Assembly: GCA_051883095.1 (NCBI GenBank)
Contig: JBJETB010000094.1
Location: 43,138-107,137, forward strand
DNA from: SUG1106 sp051883095
GTDB lineage: Bacteria; Bacillota; Clostridia; Peptostreptococcales; Anaerovoracaceae
Reading direction: 5' to 3'
DNA: 64,000 nt
Shown here: positions 52,184 through 60,408 of the stretch, one piece after another
How positions within the stretch are numbered: the first letter of the stretch is position 1
How the letters are laid out: each line of letters starts with the position of its first letter
Notes under the pieces: generated by a model
Databases searched by the model: none
The model's input: the letters and a program-made list of their open reading frames with translations, nothing else
Told to the model about the DNA's origin: nothing
Position numbers and translations under genes: made by a program

Positions 52184-52255
52184 AGAACAAATGTTTAATT
52201 TCCTCTTGACTTCGAACGTTTATTCTGGTATATTATAGAAAGAACAAATGTTTCG
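52184..52255 (+). promoter_or_regulatory. SOS promoter with three LexA-type boxes
   Basis: Three copies of the Gram-positive LexA pattern GAAC-N4-GTTC (or near matches) lie in 72 bp: GAACAAATGTTT at 52185-52196, CGAACGTTTATTCT at 52213-52226 and GAACAAATGTTTCG at 52242-52255. A promoter TTGACT (52206-52211), 17 bp spacer, TATATT (52229-52234) is embedded among them, the middle box sitting in the spacer. Spacings of 29 and 28 bp between boxes put them near one helix face. LexA would therefore block RNA polymerase, with induction on DNA damage. Confidence 0.85.
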
Positions 52256-52272
52256 AAAGGGGTGTGAACCTG

Positions 52273-52575
52273 ATGACAAAGAGTTATAGAATTTCAAACA
52301 GATTTAGATTTACAGTTTTCGTAGTACTTACAATCATTTTACTTACCACAGTTATTAACTTTGCTCTGGGTTTAAACACCGCAGCAAGTTCAACAATTCA
52401 GGAATACATGAATGTTAAAATCCAATCCGGCGACACATTATGGAATATTGCTCAGACTTATATGCCTGATAATATGGATACCCGTAAGGCTGTCTATCAG
52501 CTGTGCTCATTAAATGATATTTCAGCTGACCAGTTATACGCCGGAATGACAATTCAGGTCCCAATTTATCACTAA
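52273..52575 (+). CDS. yneA: YneA-like SOS cell-division inhibitor (LysM protein)
   Basis: The 100-residue protein has one N-terminal membrane helix (about 12-32) and a C-terminal LysM domain (IQSGDTLWNIAQTYMPD, and ISADQLYAGMTIQVP). Bacillus YneA, a LexA-regulated division inhibitor of similar size and layout, blocks septation during DNA damage. The three LexA boxes upstream support the same assignment. ATG at 52273 was chosen, with AAAGGGGTG at 52256-52264; the GTG at 52264 is part of that site. The lexA gene itself is not adjacent, unlike Bacillus. Confidence 0.85.
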   Translation: MTKSYRISNRFRFTVFVVLTIILLTTVINFALGLNTAASSTIQEYMNVKIQSGDTLWNIAQTYMPDNMDTRKAVYQLCSLNDISADQLYAGMTIQVPIYH

Positions 52576-52582
52576 TTATATT

Positions 52583-52626
52583 GAAATGCGGCTATCGTTG
52601 TAATATCAACGGTTTGCCGCTATTTC
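52583..52626 (+). other. Long hairpin after the yneA-like gene
   Basis: GAAATGCGGC (52583-52592) pairs with GCCGCTATTTC (52616-52626) with one bulged T, and an inner stem CGTTG/CAACG (52596-52600 with 52607-52611) caps the structure. It begins 8 bp after the stop. No T-run follows, so it may be a weak terminator or an mRNA 3'-end stabiliser. Confidence 0.5.
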
Positions 52627-52732
52627 ACCAGAAAGCATCAGGTATAATTTATCGACCGCATCTAAAAAAATCGCTTAAAACGCAAAATATAGCCTCGATT
52701 TTTTCAGACATTTCAGATGATTTACAGAAATA

Positions 52733-52761
52733 TTGTAAACAGCTTGAGAATATGGTAAAAT
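52733..52761 (+). promoter_or_regulatory. Sigma-A-type promoter of the zinc-ribbon gene
   Basis: TTGTAA (52733-52738), a 17-bp spacer and TAAAAT (52756-52761) preceded by TGG, an extended -10. It lies about 50 bp before the gene at 52812. Confidence 0.65.
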
Positions 52762-52811
52762 CATGTCACAAGGAGTTAACACTATACTGAACTATCAAAA
52801 GGAGTAATGAA

Positions 52812-53024
52812 ATGGAGAGGAAACAATACGTTTGCCCGAAGTGCGGTTGCACAGAATATGAAAGCGATCAGTTCCAGGCTACAGGAGGAAACTTCGCCAA
52901 GATGTTTGATATTCAAAATAAAAGATTTACGACAATATCATGCAGACAGTGCGGATATACAGAGTTATATAAGAAGCCTGAAGATTCTGGAATGGATGTA
53001 TTAGATTTTTTAATCGGTGGCTGA
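52812..53024 (+). CDS. Small zinc-ribbon protein
   Basis: This 70-residue protein has two Cys pairs, CPKCGCTEY near residues 8-16 and CRQCGYTELY near 44-53, forming a treble-clef or ribbon zinc site. It resembles the YpzJ/COG3478 nucleic-acid-binding zinc-ribbon group. Function is unknown. AAGGAG at 52799-52804 precedes the ATG. It ends against a terminator shared with the convergent lipoprotein gene. Confidence 0.8.
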   Translation: MERKQYVCPKCGCTEYESDQFQATGGNFAKMFDIQNKRFTTISCRQCGYTELYKKPEDSGMDVLDFLIGG

Positions 53025-53066
53025 TAATTAAATTACATAGCCATAATATAAGGACTTACAAGAAAA

Positions 53067-53095
53067 ACCCCGGAAAACACCGGGGTCCTTATTTT
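53067..53095. terminator. Bidirectional terminator between convergent genes
   Basis: ACCCCGG (53067-53073) pairs with CCGGGGT (53080-53086) around AAAACA; an A-run lies to the left and CCTTATTTT to the right. An outer AAGGAC/GTCCTT pairing is also possible. It can serve both the zinc-ribbon gene and the minus-strand lipoprotein gene. Confidence 0.75.
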
Positions 53096-53163
53096 GCCGT
53101 ATCAACTTTTCCCAAAATTGTGATTTAAGGAATAGTTTGTTCTGACCAACAGAGGATTCCCTG

Positions 53164-53655
53164 TCAGTCTTCAAGTACGAAGCTTTCCACAATCTGCGGC
53201 AGCTGGTCGTACATTTCGAAGTATTCAGATGTTGAATTTTCATCTTCAAGATCTGCCTGAACATCTGTCGGATACATTACTACATAAGTTTGTTTCTCAA
53301 GCACCTGGTTCGTTCCGGCATCAGTTTTGGCTCCATTTACCAAGACATCGTAACTTGGAAGTTCTTTATAACCATCATCATAAAATACTTTGAATGAACA
53401 CAGCCACCCTCCTCCGAAGCTTTCATAGGCGGCTTTCTGATATATGTGTATGCTTTCATCATCTATTATTGTTACATATTTTCCTTCCCATGAGTCCGGA
53501 ACTGTCACGCTGATGTATCCGTTGCTTATTTTATTTACATCTATGCCTTCAATATTTTCCTTCGCATCCGTATCTGCATTTCCACATGCGGAAAATACAG
53601 CTGCAGCCAAAACGATACATAATAATGTTGTGGTAAATTTCTTTAAATTCTTCAT
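53164..53655 (-). CDS. Lipoprotein of unknown function
   Basis: The 163-residue protein has a type II signal peptide with lipobox VFSAC (Cys near residue 24), then GNADTDAKENIEGIDVN and a mature domain of about 135 residues beginning ISVTVPDSWEG. This resembles lipoproteins with a PsbP/DUF-like fold that start with a similar IPxSW segment, but the family is not identified. It is exported and membrane-anchored outside the cell. GGGGAGAG lies just upstream of the ATG. It is the last gene before the terminator at 53067-53095. Confidence 0.75.
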   Translation of the reverse strand: MKNLKKFTTTLLCIVLAAAVFSACGNADTDAKENIEGIDVNKISNGYISVTVPDSWEGKYVTIIDDESIHIYQKAAYESFGGGWLCSFKVFYDDGYKELPSYDVLVNGAKTDAGTNQVLEKQTYVVMYPTDVQADLEDENSTSEYFEMYDQLPQIVESFVLED

Positions 53656-53694
53656 AACTCTACTCTCCCCTTTTTTGCTTTTAATCCTGTGTTT

Positions 53695-54126
53695 TTAATC
53701 TCTGTGGCTGTCCAGGTAGCTTTGAAGAATAATTACAGCTGCCTGCTTGTCTATAACCTTTTTTCTGTCTTTGCGGCTTACGTCGGCATCTATCAGTACG
53801 CGTTCTGCCATTACAGTTGTAAACCGCTCGTCCTGCCAGACTACCTCAATCCCTTTCATTCCTGTGCTTCTCATTTTGTTTTCAAGCATGGTTCTGAACT
53901 CCTGAACTTTTTCCGTCTGAATACTGTCAGAACCATCCAGCTTTTTATTAAGACCTATTACGATAGTGTCGCAGTTATATTCTTTGACCATGTCCAGTAT
54001 CTTTCCGGTATCCTTGCGGATGCCTACTCTTTCAAGAGTCATGACTCCCTGGGCAGTATATCCCAGTTCATCAGATACTGCAATTCCAACGGTTTTATCA
54101 CCTACATCAAGTCCGATTTTCCGCAT
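53695..54126 (-). CDS. ruvX: RuvX/YqgF-family Holliday junction resolvase-like protein
   Basis: This 143-residue RNase H-like protein has the start RKIGLDVGDKTVGIAVSDE, the second acidic strand VIGLNKKLDGS and the C-terminal WQDERFTTVMAERVLIDAD and DRKKVIDKQAAVIILQSYL segments. RuvX is linked to Holliday junction resolution and to 16S rRNA 5'-end maturation. The alaS-ireB-ruvX order is the one found in Bacillus; there it continues to mltG-trmR-trhP, which is located on the other strand at 12787-15760 in this genome. Confidence 0.93.
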   Translation of the reverse strand: MRKIGLDVGDKTVGIAVSDELGYTAQGVMTLERVGIRKDTGKILDMVKEYNCDTIVIGLNKKLDGSDSIQTEKVQEFRTMLENKMRSTGMKGIEVVWQDERFTTVMAERVLIDADVSRKDRKKVIDKQAAVIILQSYLDSHRD

Positions 54127-54193
54127 CTTACATGTTCTCCCTTGTGAATTATAAAAACAGGCGGACAGAACTCTGCCCGCCTATAAATATGCT

Positions 54194-54442
54194 TTATTTT
54201 CCGATGTATTCTTTAAGCATTTCAGCAATAAGCTCGTCTCTGTCAATCCCCTTAATGAGAGTACGCGCGTTGTTGTAGCTTGTGATATATGACGGGTCAC
54301 CTGAAATCAGATATCCCACAAGCTGGTCAATAGGATTGTAATCCTTCTCTTCCAAAGCGTTATATACCTCATTTAGAATCTGCTTATTTGTTTTCTGTGT
54401 CTTAAAGGCATCAAACATAATTGTGTTTCTATCCATATTCAA
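54194..54442 (-). CDS. ireB: IreB-family regulatory protein
   Basis: IreB (UPF0297) is a small phosphoprotein, a target of the Ser/Thr kinase IreK in enterococci where it restrains cephalosporin resistance. The 82-residue protein matches with TIMFDAFKTQKTNKQILNEV, YNALEEKDYNPIDQLVGYL and SGDPSYITSYNNAR motifs. The phosphorylated Thr residues of enterococcal IreB (N-terminal Thr4/Thr7 region) are represented by a Thr near residue 7. Gene position between alaS and ruvX is conserved. Confidence 0.93.
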   Translation of the reverse strand: MNMDRNTIMFDAFKTQKTNKQILNEVYNALEEKDYNPIDQLVGYLISGDPSYITSYNNARTLIKGIDRDELIAEMLKEYIGK

Positions 54443-54469
54443 GCCTCCCCTCTTCTCATGGATATTATA

Positions 54470-57088
54470 CTATTTTAAAAGATTTTCTGCAACTGCAAAT
54501 GCATCATTAATCTTACTTGCATCCTTTGCTCCGGCCTGTGCCATATCGGCCTTTCCGCCGCCGCCTCCGCCGCAGGCTGCTGCAATCTGTTTAATCATAT
54601 TTCCTGCATGAAGTCCTTTTTCCAGAAGATCATCTGTAATTGATACGAGGAAAGTAACCTTGCCGCCGTTTACAGCTGCAAATACCATCACGATTCCCTT
54701 GTGAACAGCCTTGATGTCATCAGAGAGTGTTCTGAGGTCATTGATGCTGAAGTCAGAGAATTCTTTGGTAACGAGCTTTATACCGTTGATTTCCTTTGCA
54801 TTTGCAACCATTGCATCGACTTCTCCGCCCATAGCCGCTTTCTTGATTTCCTCAAGTTCTTTTTTAACAGCTTTTAATTCTTCAGCTGTAGCCTTAACTT
54901 TGTCGGCAAGGGCATTTTTATTACATTTAAGCGGCTCACAGGATTTTTCGATTATGGATTCAGCCTTTAAGGCTTCATCAAGCACACCAGTACCTGTTGT
55001 TGCTTCAATTCTTCTTACGCCTGAAGCTACACCGCTTTCAGAAAGGATCTTGAAAGCACCGATTTCACCGGTGTTTCTCACATGTGTGCCGCCGCATAGC
55101 TCAATCGACCAGCCTCCTGCATTTACAACTCTTACAACATTGCCGTATTTTTCACCGAAGAGCGCCATGGCTCCTGTTGCCTGAGCTTCCTCCATGGACA
55201 TTTCCTTACATGAAACATCCATAAATTCATTGATAACAGCATTTACAATCTTTTCAACTTCAGCCAGCTGTTCCTTGGTAACGGCTTCAAAATGTGAAAA
55301 GTCAAATCTGAGAACCTTGTCATTAACCATAGAACCAGCCTGCTGTACATGTGTTCCAAGTACAGTTCTGAGTGCTTTCTGAAGTAAGTGTGTAGCAGTA
55401 TGATTTCTTGCAGTCTTGTTACGCTTAATATGATCAATATGAGCCAGAACAATGTCTCCGGATTTTAAGGTGCCGTTTAAGACAGTGCCGCTGTGATAGA
55501 ATACTCCGTCCTTCTTTTCAACCTTGTCTATTTTTACAGCGCAGTCTTTAGTTGACATAAAACCGTTATCGTTGACTTGACCGCCGCCTTCTGCATAGAA
55601 AGGCGTCTTGTCAAGAATAATCTTTACCTTATGACCTTCTGACGCTGACTCAACAAGTCCGGATTCACCGATAAGAGCCAGAACGTTTCCTTCATCTTCA
55701 ACTTTTTCATAGCCGGTAAAAATGGTCTTAGGAACATCGAGTTCAAGGTCTGCTTCCTTCCAGGCCTCATCTTCTCCTACTTTTCTGCTTGTTCTTGCCA
55801 GCTCCTTCTGCTTCTTCATATTGTCGGCAAAACCTTCAGTATCAGCAGTCATGCCGTTTTCAGCAAGAATTTCTTCTGTCAGTTCAAGAGGGAATCCGTA
55901 GGTGTCGTAAAGCTTGAATGCCTTTTCTCCATCGAGAACGGTTTTGCCTGCCTGTTTAAGTTCCTCTACATACTGGGCGATAATCTCTTCACCCTGTCCT
56001 ATTGTTGAAGCAAACTTTTCTTCCTCAACGGAAATAATCTTCTGTATATAATCTTTTTTCTCTACTAATTCAGGATATGCTTCTCCTGATACTTCTATAA
56101 CCTTATTTGAAAGTTCGGTCAGGAAAGGTCCTTCAATTCCCAGAATTCTTCCGTGTCTTGCAGCACGTCTGAGCAGTCTTCTCAGAACATATCCCCTTCC
56201 CTCATTTGAAGGCATGATACCGTCGGCAATCATGAAAGTTATAGATCTGAGGTGGTCAGTTATAATTCTGATTGAAACATCCGTAGGAGCCTGTCCATCC
56301 TTGTATTCAACGCCTGACTTGGCCACAACACCATCGAGGATATGTCTTATAGTATCAATATCAAATATGGAGTCTACTCCCTGCATTATGCAAGCCATTC
56401 TCTCAAGCCCCATACCTGTATCGATGTTAGGATGTTCCAGGTTGCTGTATGAACCGTCCTCTTCCTTTGAGAACTGTGTGAATACGTGATTCCAGAATTC
56501 CAGATATCTGTCACAGTCGCAGCCCGGCTTGCAGTCAGGCTTGCCGCATCCATATTCAGGTCCTCTGTCAAAGTATATTTCTGAACATGGTCCGCATGGT
56601 CCAAGACCTATTTCCCAGAAGTTATCGTCTTTGCCCAGTCTTACGATTCTTTCCTCAGGCATACCTAGCTTCTTCCAGATTTCAACGGCTTCGTCATCAT
56701 CCTCGTAGACTGTTGCCCATACTCTGTCAAAAGGTATCTTTAGCCAGTCTCTGATAAATTCAAGACCCCAGGTAAGTGACTGCTCCTTGAAATAATCTCC
56801 GAAAGAGAAATTTCCAAGCATTTCAAAGAAAGTACCGTGTCTTGAAGTTATACCTACGTTATCAATATCTCCGGTTCTTATGCACTTCTGACATGTGGTC
56901 ATTCTTTTTGCAGGAGGAGTCTCCACACCTGCAAAATAATTTTTCAGCGGTGCCATACCGGAGTTTATTATGAGAAGGCTCTTGTCGTTCTGGGGAATCA
57001 GGGATGCACTTTTACCCGGATAATGCCCTTTGCTGACATAGAAGTCTCTGAACATCTGTCTTATTTCATTTAAGCCTAGTTTTTCCAT
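54470..57088 (-). CDS. alaS: Alanyl-tRNA synthetase
   Basis: AlaRS charges tRNA-Ala and edits Ser and Gly. The 872 residues contain the class II core (FFEMLGNFSFGDYF, RLLRRAARHGRILG), the editing domain with HTATHLLQKALR near residue 557 and CGGTH near 659 (zinc ligands His, His, Cys, His), and the DHHA1/C-Ala domain ending with a Gly-rich CGGGGGGKADMAQAG. GGAGGA lies a few bases before the ATG. No T-box leader is visible in the 50 bp between alaS and cls. ireB and ruvX follow. Confidence 0.97.
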   Translation of the reverse strand: MEKLGLNEIRQMFRDFYVSKGHYPGKSASLIPQNDKSLLIINSGMAPLKNYFAGVETPPAKRMTTCQKCIRTGDIDNVGITSRHGTFFEMLGNFSFGDYFKEQSLTWGLEFIRDWLKIPFDRVWATVYEDDDEAVEIWKKLGMPEERIVRLGKDDNFWEIGLGPCGPCSEIYFDRGPEYGCGKPDCKPGCDCDRYLEFWNHVFTQFSKEEDGSYSNLEHPNIDTGMGLERMACIMQGVDSIFDIDTIRHILDGVVAKSGVEYKDGQAPTDVSIRIITDHLRSITFMIADGIMPSNEGRGYVLRRLLRRAARHGRILGIEGPFLTELSNKVIEVSGEAYPELVEKKDYIQKIISVEEEKFASTIGQGEEIIAQYVEELKQAGKTVLDGEKAFKLYDTYGFPLELTEEILAENGMTADTEGFADNMKKQKELARTSRKVGEDEAWKEADLELDVPKTIFTGYEKVEDEGNVLALIGESGLVESASEGHKVKIILDKTPFYAEGGGQVNDNGFMSTKDCAVKIDKVEKKDGVFYHSGTVLNGTLKSGDIVLAHIDHIKRNKTARNHTATHLLQKALRTVLGTHVQQAGSMVNDKVLRFDFSHFEAVTKEQLAEVEKIVNAVINEFMDVSCKEMSMEEAQATGAMALFGEKYGNVVRVVNAGGWSIELCGGTHVRNTGEIGAFKILSESGVASGVRRIEATTGTGVLDEALKAESIIEKSCEPLKCNKNALADKVKATAEELKAVKKELEEIKKAAMGGEVDAMVANAKEINGIKLVTKEFSDFSINDLRTLSDDIKAVHKGIVMVFAAVNGGKVTFLVSITDDLLEKGLHAGNMIKQIAAACGGGGGGKADMAQAGAKDASKINDAFAVAENLLK

Positions 57089-57139
57089 ATATGAATTCCT
57101 CCTGAATTTGTAAACACATAATATATAATTTTACCACGG

Positions 57140-58717
57140 CTATAAAAGCGGTGCAACTGCTTTCATAAGAATGCCGAGAATTTTATACCCAAGTTTTTCA
57201 TTTTTTATACTTTCAAAAGTAACCGGAGTGGATTTTGAAGCAGTTTCAATAAAATCCTTTTCTATTTCGTCTATGCAGTCTGTTCCGTACATATATGCAG
57301 CACATTCAAAATGATGATAAAGGCTTCTGTAATCAAGATTGATAGTACCCACTACTGCCTTAACATCATCGCAGACGAAGACCTTTGCATGTATGAATCC
57401 CGGTGTGTACTGATAAATTTTAACTCCGGACTGAATAAGTGACTTATAATGAGTCTTGGCCAGGGAATAAGCCGCCTTCTTGTCAGGAATTCCCGGAACG
57501 ATAATTGATACATCCACGCCTCTTTCTGCAGCAAATTTAATGGCCATTTCCATTTCCCCATCAAGAATCAGGTATGGAGTCATTATATGAACATATTTCT
57601 GCGCCCTGTTCAGAATATCTATATAAACCATTTCCCCTGTTTTTTCATTGTCCAAAGGGGAGTCTGCATAAGGAGCCACGAAACCGTCGCATTTAATCTC
57701 AGGAACGGGATAGTAATGCAGAAATTTCTCTATTTCAGGTTTTTTTTCGTCTATATTCCACATCTGCAGAAACATAAGCGTAAAGCTTTTGGCCGCTTCA
57801 CCCTGAAGCATTATGGCTGTATCCTTCCAGTGGCCGTGTTTTTCAATTTTATTAATATACTCATCAGCCAGATTAACTCCGCCGGTGAATGCTGTATGAC
57901 CGTCAATGACCAGAATTTTGCGGTGGTCGCGGTAATTATAGTGAGTGGAAATAAAGGGCGTAACCGGGGAAAACATCTTGCACTTTATCCCAAGTTTCTG
58001 AAGTCTCTTCGGATAATCATGAGGAAGTGTAGAAAACTCGCAGGTTCCGTCGTACATGAGACGTACGTCAACCCCCTGCTTAACCTTCCTGACCAGAATA
58101 TCCAGAACTTTTCCCCACATCTCGCCTTCTGCAATGATAAAATACTCAAGGAAGATGAAGTGCTCCGCCTTTTCAAGCTGTATGAGAAGCTCCTCAAATT
58201 TGTCCTCTCCTAACGGAAAATACTTTACCCTGGTATTTTTATATACAGGAAAACATCCGCTGCGGCGGAGATATTTAGCTAAAGAAACAGATTCCGGGTT
58301 TGCAATGCTGAGTTCTTCCATAACATCCGGATTCTGAACCAGACTTCTTTCAGTCTCATCATAAAGTATTTCCAGTCTTTTCTTTATGGCCCGATGCCCC
58401 AGATCCGTCCTGGTGTAAAGAAGCATTACCGCTCCGAAAAACGGAGCCATCATTATAAGTATAAGCCAGGTTATCTTGGCAGTAGGATCAAAGCTGCTGT
58501 TCAGCAGGTAAAGTACCATAACGAATATAAAAACGGCATTAATACTTATATAATGAGGCATATATTGACTGAACCAGTTTCCAAGTGCAATGGGTATAAA
58601 AAGCTGAATCAGAAGCAGCACTACGAAGAGACCGAGTCTGCTGAATACTACCCTCAAAATTCCCCGTTTGCCTTTTTTTAATAATCGCATTCCCTTATCT
58701 GATAAATTCGTATCCAT
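57140..58717 (-). CDS. cls: Cardiolipin synthase
   Basis: The 525-residue membrane enzyme joins two phosphatidylglycerol molecules to cardiolipin. It has two N-terminal membrane helices (about 23-44 and 50-70) and two phospholipase D HKD motifs: HRKILVIDG with HYNYRD just before, and HAKVFVCDD followed by TINLDYRS. The GxxN features (FTGGVNLADEY) are present. It is the ClsA-type layout. GAGGG lies upstream of the ATG. It has its own promoter and is separated from alaS by 51 bp without an obvious terminator. Confidence 0.93.
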   Translation of the reverse strand: MDTNLSDKGMRLLKKGKRGILRVVFSRLGLFVVLLLIQLFIPIALGNWFSQYMPHYISINAVFIFVMVLYLLNSSFDPTAKITWLILIMMAPFFGAVMLLYTRTDLGHRAIKKRLEILYDETERSLVQNPDVMEELSIANPESVSLAKYLRRSGCFPVYKNTRVKYFPLGEDKFEELLIQLEKAEHFIFLEYFIIAEGEMWGKVLDILVRKVKQGVDVRLMYDGTCEFSTLPHDYPKRLQKLGIKCKMFSPVTPFISTHYNYRDHRKILVIDGHTAFTGGVNLADEYINKIEKHGHWKDTAIMLQGEAAKSFTLMFLQMWNIDEKKPEIEKFLHYYPVPEIKCDGFVAPYADSPLDNEKTGEMVYIDILNRAQKYVHIMTPYLILDGEMEMAIKFAAERGVDVSIIVPGIPDKKAAYSLAKTHYKSLIQSGVKIYQYTPGFIHAKVFVCDDVKAVVGTINLDYRSLYHHFECAAYMYGTDCIDEIEKDFIETASKSTPVTFESIKNEKLGYKILGILMKAVAPLL

Positions 58718-58753
58718 CTGCTACCCTCTTTACTGCAAAAAAATCTTCATTAT

Positions 58754-58782
58754 ATTATAACACGTTTTTCCTTTTTTTTAAA
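58754..58782 (-). promoter_or_regulatory. Promoter for cls
   Basis: On the minus strand, TTTAAA (58777-58782) and a perfect TATAAT (58754-58759) are 17 bp apart, about 37 bp before the cls ATG. The -35 match is weak. Confidence 0.5.
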
Positions 58783-58784
58783 GA

Positions 58785-58817
58785 AAAAACCTGCAGAATT
58801 GAGTTCCACAGGTTTTT
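58785..58817 (-). terminator. Rho-independent terminator after the small membrane protein gene
   Basis: On the minus strand AACCTG (58809-58814) pairs with CAGGTT (58789-58794) around a 14-base loop, followed by a T-run. It lies just beyond the 55-residue gene. Confidence 0.7.
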
Positions 58818-58826
58818 TTCTGTTGT

Positions 58827-58994
58827 CTACATCTGATCTTTCAATGTCCTCGCCATTTCCGTCATGTCCTGACGCACATCACCGAGATTGCTTTTCAGCT
58901 CCCTCTTTGCATGCGGCTTCATTCTGGAATAGGCCATATATGCGGCTGTACCCACTGCCGCCGTTGCTATAGCCACGCCTGCAGCCTTTTTCAT
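58827..58994 (-). CDS. Small membrane protein of 55 residues
   Basis: This short ORF encodes MKKAAGVAIATAAVGTAAYM, a probable membrane helix, and a charged helical tail with RQDMTEMARTLKDQM. GGGGTGAT lies about 6 bp before the ATG (start codon at 58992-58994), and a terminator follows. It resembles YtxH-like or other small one-helix stress proteins, without a firm family assignment. It is below common ORF length limits. The position after the GIY-YIG gene suggests it may be the last cistron of the nifS operon. Confidence 0.6.
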   Translation of the reverse strand: MKKAAGVAIATAAVGTAAYMAYSRMKPHAKRELKSNLGDVRQDMTEMARTLKDQM

Positions 58995-59017
58995 ATATCA
59001 TCACCCCTTCAGAATTA

Positions 59018-59335
59018 TTATTTGAAGTTGAATGGTTTATATGCACTGCAATCCACTTTGTCTGAAAGAAAATTTTTCAAATTTTCAGAGTTTGTAATCA
59101 GATGTTCTTTTTTTCTTTTAGGCAGTTTTTTTATATAGTACTCCAGTCTAGAAGCCGTTTCCCGATTCTGCGATTCCCATGCAGCCTCCAATCTGACAGC
59201 TTTGTGGCTTTTCGTATATTTTGCCGCCTTACCCGGTATATCTCCTGAATGTTCGGAAAATCTGCGTTCAATATCTGTGGTTATTCCCGTATATATGGAG
59301 TTGTCCGCGCAGCGCAGCATATAAGTGTAGTACAT
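59018..59335 (-). CDS. GIY-YIG domain protein (UPF0213)
   Basis: The 105-residue protein is a single GIY-YIG nuclease-like domain: YYTYMLRCADNSIYTGITTDIERRFSEH at the start holds both signature segments (TYML and YTGIT), followed by ARG of RRF and a Glu in RLEYYIKKL. Stand-alone UPF0213 proteins are widespread and uncharacterised; nuclease activity has not been shown for most. It begins directly at the mnmA stop (1-bp overlap). Confidence 0.88.
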   Translation of the reverse strand: MYYTYMLRCADNSIYTGITTDIERRFSEHSGDIPGKAAKYTKSHKAVRLEAAWESQNRETASRLEYYIKKLPKRKKEHLITNSENLKNFLSDKVDCSAYKPFNFK

Positions 59336-60408
59336 TATCTGATAAATCCTCCGCCTATAACATGGTCATCCACGTAGAACACTATCGACTGCCCCGGAGT
59401 GGCTGCACGCTGTGGCTCCACGAAATTTGTCGTAATAATATTATTGTCAATATTAATGACGGCCTCTGAAGGTTTAGCCGAATAACGAACCTTTGCCATA
59501 ACTTTCGCTCCATCGTAATCTTCTGCTTTTCCAAAGGAAAATACATTATCCGATGAAACTACTTTATTGCTGAAAAGATCCTCATTGGAACCCAGAGTAA
59601 TAGTTTTTCTATCATAATCTATTTTCGTTACAAAGGCCGGTTTACCCAGAGCGATGCCCAGTCCTTTCCTTTGGCCGATAGTATAATTGACGATCCCTTT
59701 GTGAGGTCCCAGAATTTTTCCTTCTCTGTCTATAAAATTCCCAGGCTTCGAACCATATCCCAGGGATTTTATATAGTCAACATAATTTTCTGACGGATCT
59801 ACAAAACAAATCTCCTGACTGTCCTTTTTTTCGGCGTTCTGAAGGTTTTTGCTTCTTGCAAGTTCTCTGGTCTGCTCCTTATTACAAAACTCGCCCAGAG
59901 GGAAAATCAGACGGCTGAGCACATTCTGACCCAGCCTGTATAACATATATGACTGGTCTTTTTTTTCATTTGCCGCTCTCGACACATAACATGCGCCGGT
60001 TTCATCATCCCGGAAAATTCTGCAGTAGTGACCTGTAGCAATATAGTATGCTCCAATGGAGTCTGCAGTTTCTGCCAGCTTCTTAAATTTTATGTTGGGA
60101 TTGCATACTACACATGGGTTAGGAGTACGGCCATGCAGATATTCTGAACAGAAATTGCCGATGACCTTATCCCTGAATTCTCCGGAAACATCAGCGCATA
60201 TCAGCTCTATACCAAGCTGTTCTGCTGCCTGACGTGCTTCCTTTCTTCCCTCTTCATTTACTCCTGTGACATCGAAGTAAAATCCTGTTACTTCATAGCC
60301 TTTTTCTTTTAATAACAAAGCAGCGGCAGTGCTGTCCACCCCGCCGCTTAAACCAAGCAATACTTTAGTTTTATCAAGTCCAACGACTTTATTCTTCAAC
60401 TGCTCCAT
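59335..60408 (-). CDS. mnmA: tRNA-specific 2-thiouridylase MnmA
   Basis: MnmA thiolates U34 of tRNA-Lys, -Glu and -Gln using sulfur from a cysteine desulfurase. The 357 residues show the PP-loop LLGLSGGVDSTAAALLL near residue 18, the catalytic Cys in NPCVVCNP near residue 88, KKDQSYMLYRL near 134 and the second Cys in SQEICFV near 184. The ATG at 60408, inside nifU (20-bp overlap), has AGGACG just upstream; an upstream in-frame extension to 60498 lacks homology. nifS-nifU-mnmA in one run supports a dedicated sulfur relay. Confidence 0.94.
   Translation of the reverse strand: MEQLKNKVVGLDKTKVLLGLSGGVDSTAAALLLKEKGYEVTGFYFDVTGVNEEGRKEARQAAEQLGIELICADVSGEFRDKVIGNFCSEYLHGRTPNPCVVCNPNIKFKKLAETADSIGAYYIATGHYCRIFRDDETGACYVSRAANEKKDQSYMLYRLGQNVLSRLIFPLGEFCNKEQTRELARSKNLQNAEKKDSQEICFVDPSENYVDYIKSLGYGSKPGNFIDREGKILGPHKGIVNYTIGQRKGLGIALGKPAFVTKIDYDRKTITLGSNEDLFSNKVVSSDNVFSFGKAEDYDGAKVMAKVRYSAKPSEAVINIDNNIITTNFVEPQRAATPGQSIVFYVDDHVIGGGFIR

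Noticed and set aside
52581..52790. 69-codon ORF between yneA and the zinc-ribbon gene
   Set aside because: It contains the hairpin at 52583-52626 and overlaps the promoter at 52733-52761; composition is not protein-like.
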